Source: Limonium bicolor (taxonomy: Eukaryota > Streptophyta > Magnoliopsida > Caryophyllales > Plumbaginaceae). Taken from it: a stretch of DNA of 64,000 nt. The notes under the pieces are model-generated. The model ran no database searches and had not been told where the DNA came from. It worked only from the letters and a program-made list of their open reading frames with translations. The stretch is taken from assembly GCA_023374045.1 (NCBI GenBank), contig CM041782.1, positions 189,180,925 through 189,244,924 of the forward strand. The letters are read 5' to 3'. The translations under genes and the position numbers were made by a program. Of the stretch, positions 56,001 through 64,000 are shown in pieces (position 1 is the first letter of the stretch; each line of letters starts with the position of its first letter).

Positions 56001-57180
56001 AAGCAAGATTTCTAGGGTTTACCTTTGGAGTGTCTTAGGAGGGGTTTTTAGCCCTTGGTTCAAGAAGGTGAATCCACCACCATTGCAAGGTTGATATTAT
56101 GCTCAAAGGAGAGAGAAAAAACAGAGCATTACAAATGGGGCAAAATCGGTTGTGAAGGAAGGTGAAGAAAACATGAGTTTTCATGTAGATTTTACCTTGT
56201 TGGAGAGAGGAGACTCCAAGCTACACATTTGCTATTTTCTTCACCAATGGGGTATACCCACGAAAATGAACTTCCTCATTTTTGGATTTTGAAAAGAGGA
56301 AGTGTAGAGGAGGATGAGGGGAGTTCAAATATGTAATTTATTTTTGATTTGGAGCTCAAATGGAGCTTGTGTGAGGGGAGAGAAATGAAGAAGCCATTGA
56401 AGCTTATTTTGAGAGCTTCAAATCGTGAATGAAGGAGGAAGGTGAGGAGTATTCTGCAGGGAGGGAATCCCATCGTGGGAAATGAGAGAATGAGGAGGAG
56501 AGAGATGAGGGAATTAAGGAAATAAGAAGAGAGAGAGGGCTACTTTTTACTTTTTGTTACTTTATTACTTATTTGTTGTCTTGTAGTGTAATAGACAATT
56601 AATATAAGTGAGAGAGAGAGGGGGACAATCGAGACCCATACCACTCTCATTCAGATTTTAATTTTTATTTGCAAATGGGACACATTAGTTTGGGTTATTA
56701 CAGTTTACACCTCAGAAGTCCGGTTTTTGTACTATTCGCTAACCGGAACCCGTTTTCGGAATTTTCTCATTTAATTAATTTTATTGGTTATTAAGCTTCC
56801 ATTAATGCTTAATTATAGTTATTTAATGAACTATAATTTTTACGAGTCCGTTTGACCACTTAAAGTCACGTTTTCGGGTTTCCTCGAAAAACGCGCGCTA
56901 AAGTTCTATTAGCGTTTTAATACATTATTGGATCCGTTTTCTTCGGGAGTTTTTCCCATATATTATTTAGGCCTTGTTAAGCCTTTAGAATCCATATAAT
57001 ACGCTAACCGAGGTCTCATACCTCCTACGGTTATTAACGCTTATTTAGCGTTTTCTGCTTTTTAAGCGTTTCTTTTTTTTTGGATTTATTTTTCCTCATC
57101 AATATTACTTAGGCACCATTAAGCCCTTAAATACTTATTAGGATAATTTTAATCACTATATTTAAGGTCGGGGTATTTCA
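53056..57180 (-). repeat. Element E 3' LTR
   Basis: This 4125-bp LTR holds a TACATACA-rich stretch (53640-53830) and an array of GTCCGGGACTTGGTCC-type palindromes (about 54817-54995). No gene is seen; ORFs in it are short and without motif. It is the best reference for the broken LTR of X. Confidence 0.82.
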
Positions 57181-59845
57181 ATCTACCCCCTTAAGAACTT
57201 TGTCCTCAAAGTTGTTCGAGGTTATAGGTTTACAATGCTTACCATTCTTACATGTCTAATACCAAAGGTCACACATTCTTCCTCCTTACAATTCCCAAAT
57301 TCGTTACTCAAGGTTTCTCCTTTCCATATCATACCAATGTACAATAATTACTCCAATCCATATTACTATCAACCATCCGGTTCCTCATTACAAAATTTAT
57401 ACATACATACAGTGCAAAGCTATCCCCAAAGCAATGCAATACACATCACAATCCCGCAGGCACTCAGTCATCTCGACACAGGACTCCTCTATGTCCCGCT
57501 GCCCTTGGAATAATACAATATGCTATACTACTATCTTCTCCGATATAAACTTCCAACAAGTCCTCAATCTCTAGTCTAAGGAGAATTCCTTACAACTACT
57601 AGTTAGAAATTTCTAAAACACACAACTCCAAATTCCAATTTATATTCACTACTTCTATCCTATGTGTGATTCTTGTGACCACTGAGGGGAGCTTCGAGAA
57701 TCATTCGACCCTGATGTGATCAGCATCAGTGTTGAACTATCTTTCCACCCCAATTTGTGTTCGGTTTCCCTTGATCTGATCAGGATCAAGTTCGACTTCC
57801 ACATCAGTTTCAAACAAGCAATTAATTCAATTAATTTCATGTTTTATCTTTTTACTCTTCCTAGTCCTTCATACATCTCCAAGGGATGGAATTCGGTCCA
57901 TCAGTCATTCTCAATCTATTCCCAAATGCTTTACTTCGAGGTTCAATACCTAAGTGCTCATTTCATCAACCTTCACTACTTCCATACATTACTCTCCATC
58001 GTTTCAAATATTCTAACTAGGGATTACCATACTTGTAGAATTTAGTTTGCTCAATTTACTTCCAATAACTTACCTAGGTATACGTACTCCTAGACTTCAT
58101 TCATCTGCTACTCTCATTCATTCGTACTACTTCTTTAAAGGCTACAATACTTGTGGAGCTCCGTCCACTACTCATTACTCTTCTTTACCAATACTCTTAC
58201 ACTGGGTTACAAGATGGGTATATTCGCCCTAAGGTATTTGCATCTCTCGTTCCTAATTTCCATAATTTCAATATGAATGGATACTTATGTTTATTTAACA
58301 TAGTACCAATCATCCAATCAATTCTCATTTGCTATGCACATTATAGTTTATGTGTTTTATTCATGAAACTTACATTAAGCGGTTTTCGCTCTACCCCCTT
58401 AAAAGGGATTACGCCCACGTAATCTACCATATGTTATTATTATTAAACATTGGTTACTCAATTTGGGCAATCTGAAGCGTTTTAGCTTCTTTACGGTTTG
58501 TTACATAATATACCCTTGTCAAAGGGTCCTAATCATAACAATGGTTTAGTCTTTGCACCAAGGATTCCTATATGAGTTTATTAACTCATAATTAATTCGG
58601 TTCCAGCCTATTAGGCTTCAAGGCATCAATAGCCATTCTACTATACTTACTAGGTATATTATCTCCTAGCTGGGGCCCACTAGCTTCTGCTGCGCGACCC
58701 TGATAACCTGGGTTATTCACCCCTCTTGTTATCCTTAATGTGCTATACATCACCTTTTTATCCGTCTATTATGGGAATAAGGTTTACTAAACAATTGTGG
58801 TATTCTTTTACCGTGTTTGAACTATAATTAGTTTTAGATTGTAACCAGCTCTCTGGCAATCTATTATACATACTATTCGTACTCCCACGATTATTCGCTA
58901 AGTTCCTCCGACTTATTGTCGGGCGAGATTAAGTCACTACTTAGTTGTAGTGCTTCCTCTGGTGTCAATAGTTTCTGAATCATACCAGTTCTTCTGGTTT
59001 AGTACAAGTGTTCTTTACTTGTATGACCTTGCATTTCTATGCGTCGGTCCTAGTGACTTTGTTACGTCTCTATCACCTTTTATTCCAATGAGATTCACAT
59101 CTTGTGATTGTTAGTGTGTTTCACACTCTTCGTGCTTCTTTGGCCTCAGGCCGCACGGTCTGTTGCTAAGCTTCCTTAGCTGGCTTGTGCCATATTTGTG
59201 GTGAAAAGAAGGGTTTACTACGGTTTACATTTTCCATATCCCTAGCCATCCCATTAGATCATTAGCTGCACAAGTGCAATACCAAACACTCAGTCATACA
59301 GAGTGCAGAGGCGTAAACGCTTGACAGTAAGTCACTTATGTGATAGGAAAGAATATTTCTGCCTGTCATCTCATACTTATACTCCGTGTTATTATCTGCT
59401 ACTTCCTCATGGCGGTCGTTTGTTACGCACCGTATCCTTGCTCATTGTATAACATTGTTTTTACAGTTTCTGTTATTGTGGTAGTTCCTCTTCACTTATT
59501 GCCACTGTTATTGGCACCATTTCCTTATGGTGTAAATACACTAGGAGTTTCCTGTGTTTATGTGTGACGGTTGTCGTAGCATACCGCAATCTTATTATCT
59601 TCCCAATGTGGAGATGTCTTATTCAACTTAGGTTTTATGTGTAGGTTAGCTTACCTCACATTCTATCATCATTTGTGATACAATTTACCAAGTATCTTGG
59701 TTGATAATGGATGAAGTAATTTATCGTGTTACAAGATCTCTTGAGCGTTGGTCACTCATGGTGGGCAATGTGCACTCACATTGATTGTTTTTGACAATTA
59801 CTGTCCTCCCTAAGCTGAGCATTGGTTATAGGCTCTAGCTGTGTA
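57181..59845 (-). other. Element E interior, non-coding
   Basis: It begins with the polypurine tract (minus, TTAAGGGGGTAGAT) and the hairpin AACTTTG-TCCT-CAAAGTT (57196-57213). I find no gag or pol. One copy of the conserved structured motif lies at 59249-59328. The block at about 57660-57800 matches element C at about 26770-26900. Confidence 0.65.
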
Positions 59846-60904
59846 TGAAATACCCGGGAAATGCAGGTTAGGAATGATATAGTATATAGTTGATTTTATG
59901 AGACTGAGGTTAGTATTAGGTTGGCCCAGAGAATAAACGACAACTACTCCTAAATTAATCCTTCTCCTTAAAAGTGTTTACAACTATTCGTAATGTTTTG
60001 GCCTTATTCGATTTTAGATATATATTGCGGATGTCATACTATTTGGATACTACGTTATCCTCTTAACCTCGTTTTATTTATTTAAGCTATAAAATACTAT
60101 TCTAGAATCTTCATCCCAATTTATTAACTTTAGATATATGGAGTTCGAATTCAATTTGGCTCTCTCCTTGTGGTTATTTAATTTCAAGAGTTCAAGTCCA
60201 GTTTGACTACTTAAAATAATATTTTATTATCTCTCCTTATTTATTTATTTCCCCTCAGCAAATATATTCTTAGCATTTTGATTCTTTCTTTTAACGTGAT
60301 TGTCTTTCTTCCTGTTGAACTTTGAAACCATTTACAATATATATATATCTATTTGTTTCTAAACTACTTCCTTCCAAGCAGATTTTTATAATTAACTTCC
60401 TAATTATTTTATTTTCTTTCTCATCTTGTTACAACGGTACCCACGTTCTTCTATTTTCAAGTGTGGATTCATTAATTTAATTATAAGTTCTACATCTTTT
60501 GATATTGGCAAAACTGATTTCTCTTCTAATATTTAATATCTTCTCTCCTTAAAACCTAGACTTTTAATTACTAAATTTATGATTTCTTTATTGTTTTACA
60601 ATTAGTTCTCTATTTAAAACACCGATTCTCTCATCCATCTTCATCCTCAATACGCCGTTCTTGCACTCATACTCTTTTCAAACTCTTCACACTCTCCTTC
60701 TTCAATTCTTGGTGATTCCACGCCGGTTCCGTCGAGGTCTAATCAAATTCTCTAGTGCCAGTTAGTAAATTGTGGGGTAATGTATTCTAACTAGGGTTGT
60801 ATAATTGTTGTATGCGTTGTTGGTTTCTTCTGATTGTTGTTTTGGTTACCTAGACGCCGATTACATCGACGAACGCTATCGATAGACTGGAGCAGTTGGG
60901 CTCT
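59846..60904 (+). repeat. Element F 5' LTR, truncated
   Basis: It matches 62854-63839 up to GTTGGGCTCT. A TATA-like TATTTAAA (60611-60618) also occurs in the other LTR (63623-63630). About 70 bp near 60660-60740 are missing from the other copy. Confidence 0.87.
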
Positions 60905-61247
60905 GGAGCATCATAGCCTATGCATCGAGACAGCTGAAGGAATATGAGACCCGATACCCGACGCATGACTTAGAGCTTGCAGTAGTAGTCTTCGCCCTTA
61001 AGATCTGGAGGCACTACCTCTACGGTGTCACCTACAAGATCTACACCGACCACAAGAGCCTCAAATACATCTTCACCCAGAAGGAACTTAATATGAGGCA
61101 GAGGCAGTGGTTGGAATTGATCAAGGACTACGACTTGGAGATTTTGTATCATGAAGGGAAGTCTAATCTAGTGGCCGATGCTCTGAGCAGAAAAGAAGAG
61201 TCATTCTGTGAATTCAATGTGGGTTCTTCCAGACGAACTAGTTCGTG
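60905..61247 (+). pseudogene. pol: Element F pol: RNase H fragment
   Basis: The reading opens at the deletion junction with [20 protein letters not shown]. The catalytic-region motifs [19 protein letters not shown] and [20 protein letters not shown] follow. It ends in [17 protein letters not shown], the usual boundary to integrase, then shifts frame and stops at about 61247. The first RNase H Asp motif is lost in the deletion. Confidence 0.87.
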
Positions 61248-62785
61248 ACTTTCAGAGACTGAATATGGAGGTGATGGATGCTGGAGGAGTAGAGCGTGAG
61301 GTGAAGTTGTACCACATGAGTATTTCTTCCGACATCTATGGGGAGATACTCAAAGGGCGGTCTGGTGACGTGAAGTTAGGGCAGATCCGAGAAAAGATGA
61401 AGGAAGGTAAAGCAGAGGGCTTCGAGATCCACAGCGATGGCAGCTTGATATTGAGAGGTCGATGGTGTGTGCCTCAGGGGTGTGACGAGGTAAAGGAGAG
61501 ACTGATGAGGGAGGCCCACAATACTCCCTATTCGATCCATCCTGGTGGTGACAAATTGTATAAAGACTTCAAGAGGATGTTTTGGTGGCCTAAGATGAAG
61601 AGGGAGGTGGCGGAGTTCGTATCAAAGTGCCTTACCTGTCAGAAGGTCAAATTCGAGCATAAGAGGATGGGAGGTTTATTGCAGCCGCTGGATGTCCCAA
61701 AGTGGAAGTGGGACTCCATTTCCATGGACTTCGTGATGGGTTACCACCGGCGAGAGGAGGAGTCAATCAGATTTGGGTAATAGTGGACTGCCTCACTAAG
61801 TCTGCACGATTCATACCCATGAAGAAGACGTGGTCCATGAGTCAGTTGGTGGATGCCTACATCAGGAATGTGGTGAGATATCATGGAGTACCTGAGACCA
61901 TTATATCAGACAGGGACTCGAGATTCCTAGCCCATTTCTGGCAGCAATTTCAGAAAGCAATGGGCACCAAACTAAAGTTGAGCACTGCTTTTCATCCAGC
62001 CACTGATGGCCAGACCGAGAGAACCATCCAGACCTTGGAGGATATGCTTCGAGCATGTATGATGGACGTCCAGGGTTCATGGGCTGATATGCTGCACTTG
62101 GTGGAGTTTTCGTACAACAACAGTTACCATACCAGCATCAAGATAGCCCCTTATGAAGCTTTTTATGGGGAGAAAGTGCAGAACACCGTTGTGTTGGAGC
62201 GACATTAGTGAAACTGTTGTTTTGGGGCCACAGCTGATTGAGGAAACTATGGAGCAGGTTCGAGTGATCCAGAGTCGGATGAAGGCAGCTCAGGACAGGC
62301 AGAAGTCCTATGCCGATCTCAAGCGCAGACCAGTTGAGTTCGAGGTGGGAGACAGAGTCTTCCTGAAGGTATCTCCTGTGAGAGGGGTAACCAGATTCGG
62401 GAAGAAAGGGAAGCTCAGTCCCAAATTCGTTGGGCCCTATGAGATCTTAGAGAGGATTGGAGAGGTGGCATACCGCCTGGCACTTCCTTGTGAGCTGGAG
62501 AAGGTTCACAACGTCTTCCATGTATCCCAGCTGAAGCAGTACGTCGCCCTCTCGCACGTGTTGCAACCAGAGGTCTTGGAGCTAGAGCAGGATCTCTCTT
62601 ACGAGGAGTATCCCATCAGAGTCATGCATACTAAGACAAGAGAGACCAGATCGAAGTCCACCCGCATGGTCAAGGTCTTATGGTCAAATCATGGGACGAA
62701 GGAGGCCACGTGGGGAGTGGAGGAGGAGATGAGGAAGAAGTACCCACAACTCTTCGATCAGGTAATCGTTTCAGTCAGTACTTAG
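61208..62785 (+). pseudogene. pol: Element F pol: integrase with chromodomain
   Basis: The code is in three overlapping frames. First (61208-61780): H2C2 module with HPGGDKLYKDFKRMFWWPKM and CLTCQKVKFEHKR. Second (about 61735-62208): catalytic core with IVDCLTKSARFIP (Asp), IISDRDSRFLAHFWQQF (Asp) and TDGQTERTIQTLED (Glu). Third (about 62160-62785): FEVGDRVFLKVSPVRGVTRF, the GPY/F-like KFVGPYEILERIGEVAYRL, and a C-terminal chromodomain VKVLWSNHGTKEATWGVEEE. Frameshifts at about 61740 and 62165 disable it. The chromodomain binds histone marks and directs insertion to heterochromatin; this form is typical of the Tekay lineage. Confidence 0.92.
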
Positions 62786-62815
62786 TTAGCAGTTTTCGCT
62801 GTAAGGATGAGTTTT

Positions 62816-62853
62816 AGCTTCGAGGGCGAAGCTTTCTTTTAAGGGGGATGAGA
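62816..62853 (+). other. Element F hairpin and polypurine tract
   Basis: AGCTTCG-AGGG-CGAAGCT (62816-62833) is followed by TTTTAAGGGGGATGAGA, which abuts the 3' LTR. Confidence 0.78.
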
Positions 62854-64000
62854 TGAAATACCCGGGAAATGCAGGTTAGGAATGATATAGTATATAGTTT
62901 AATTTATGAGACTGAGGTTAGTATTAGGTTGGCCCAGAGAATTAAACGACAACTACTCCCAAATTAATCCTTCTCCTTAAAAGTGTTTACAACTATTCGT
63001 AATGTTTTGGCCTTATTCGATTTTAGATATATATTGCGGATGTCATACTATTTGGATACTACGTTATCCTCTTAACCTCGTTTTATTTATTTAAGCTATA
63101 AAATACTATTCTAGAATCTTCTTCCCAATTTATTAACTTTAGATATATGGAGTTCAAATTCAATTTGGCTCTCTCCTTGTGGTTATTTAATTTCAAGAGT
63201 TCAAGTCCAGTTTGACTACTTAAAATAATATATTATCTCTCCTTATTTATTTATTTCCCCTCAGCAAATATATCTTAGCATTTTGATTCTTTCTTTTAAC
63301 GTGATTGTCTTTCTTCCTGTTGAACTTTGAAACCATTTACAATATATATATATATATCTATTTGTTTCTAAACTACTTCCTTCCAAGCAGATTTTTATTA
63401 ATTAACTTCCTAATTATTTTATTTCTCTTTCTCATCTTGTTACAACGGTTACCCACGTTCTTCTATTTTCAAGTGTTGGATTCATTAATTTAATTATAAG
63501 TTCTACATCTTTTGAATATTGGCAAAACTGATTTCTCTTCTAATATTTAATATCTTCTCTCCTTAAAACCTAGACTTTTAATTACTAAATTTATGTTTTC
63601 TTTATTGTTTACAATTAGTTCTCTATTTAAAACCGATTATCTCATCCATCTTCATTCTCAATACGCCGTTCTTGCACTCATACTTTTCTGGTGCCAGTTA
63701 GTAAATTGTAGGGTAATGTATTCTAACTAGGGTTGTATAATTGTTGTACGCGTTGTTGGTTTCTTCTGATTGTTTTTTGGTTACCTAGACGCCGATTACA
63801 TCGACGAACGCTATCGATAGACTGGAGCAGTTGGGCTCTTGAGGGATTTTGGATTGTTCCAGGTAATTCTATGCTCAATGATTATTTTGACCGATGTTTT
63901 GTAAAACAATTGGAAAAGGTTTCGTTGTGCTTTTATGAGTTCTCGGTTGTGTTTCGGAATTGGGGATTGTTCCCACGTTTTGGAATTGAGGAATTGGATG
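62854..64000 (+). repeat. Element F 3' LTR, runs past the window
   Basis: It begins TGAAATACCCGGG. The part up to 63839 matches the truncated 5' LTR; 63840-64000 has no counterpart there and shows what the deletion removed. No gene is present; the ORF at 63305 is LTR sequence. Confidence 0.87.

Larger units (their letters stand above)
53056..59845 (-). mobile_element. Element E: Tekay-type retrotransposon, 3' LTR and part of the interior
   Basis: The LTR (53056-57180) starts TGTAACACCCC and ends GGGGTATTTCA, followed by a minus-strand polypurine tract (57181-57192) and interior. Orientation is therefore minus, with the 5' LTR to the right beyond the window. The interior is cut by element F at 59846. 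The interior resembles that of C. Confidence 0.82.
59846..64000 (+). mobile_element. Element F: internally deleted Tekay chromovirus, plus strand
   Basis: An LTR begins at 59846 (TGAAATACCCGGG) and again at 62854; the second runs out of the window. Between them are RNase H, integrase and chromodomain coding. The first LTR is joined at about 60904 directly to the middle of RNase H, so the end of that LTR, the primer site, gag, protease and most of RT are deleted. It is inserted into the interior of element E; GTGTA (59841-59845) is the expected left target duplication. Confidence 0.87.

Overview
The window looks like heterochromatic intergenic DNA from a flowering plant, probably a dicot. It is built almost entirely of nested retrotransposons: Ty3/Gypsy elements of the Athila, Tat/Ogre and Tekay (chromodomain) types, one Ty1/Copia element, a fragment of a LINE and one foldback MITE. 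I see no intact host gene, no rRNA or tRNA gene and no CRISPR array. All pol genes are broken by stops, frameshifts, insertions or deletions. The species cannot be told from the sequence.

Layout. (A) 1-12113, minus strand: an Athila-type element with a broken env-like gene, integrase, RNase H, reverse transcriptase and half a protease. It is interrupted by a 411-bp MITE (4153-4563, 9-bp target duplication) and by element B (5974-11828, plus, exact 5-bp duplication GCTTC), a non-autonomous element with a zinc-knuckle protein and no pol. (D) 12114-21254, minus: a gag-only Tat/Ogre-type element with several tandem-repeat arrays; its flanks do not match. (X) pieces of one Tekay-type LTR at 21255-21453, 35593-36613 and 41427-41677, split by (C) 21454-35592, a minus-strand element with 4.6-kb LTRs and no protein-coding capacity, and by (G) 36614-41426, a small plus-strand non-autonomous element related to B. 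Then a short X internal remnant, an unassigned AT-rich stretch, a 5'-truncated LINE (about 43190-44820, minus) and an unassigned stretch to 45774. (I) 45775-50751, plus: a Copia element whose 3' LTR is cut by (H) 50752-53055, whose LTR is cut by (E) 53056-59845, whose internal region is cut by (F) 59846 to the end of the window. F is an internally deleted Tekay element.

The most interesting signal is not a gene. The non-coding 3' regions of these elements repeatedly carry short hairpins whose loops are conserved while their stems differ by paired, compensating changes. One pair follows the last stop codon in A, B and G; two more precede the polypurine tract in B and G; another abuts the polypurine tract in the Tekay elements C, E, X and F. 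Several loops share an AGGA/AGGG core. The presumed 3' UTR of D holds a 46-bp tandem repeat whose unit also folds with compensating changes. B, G and D each carry three polypurine-tract-like motifs instead of one.
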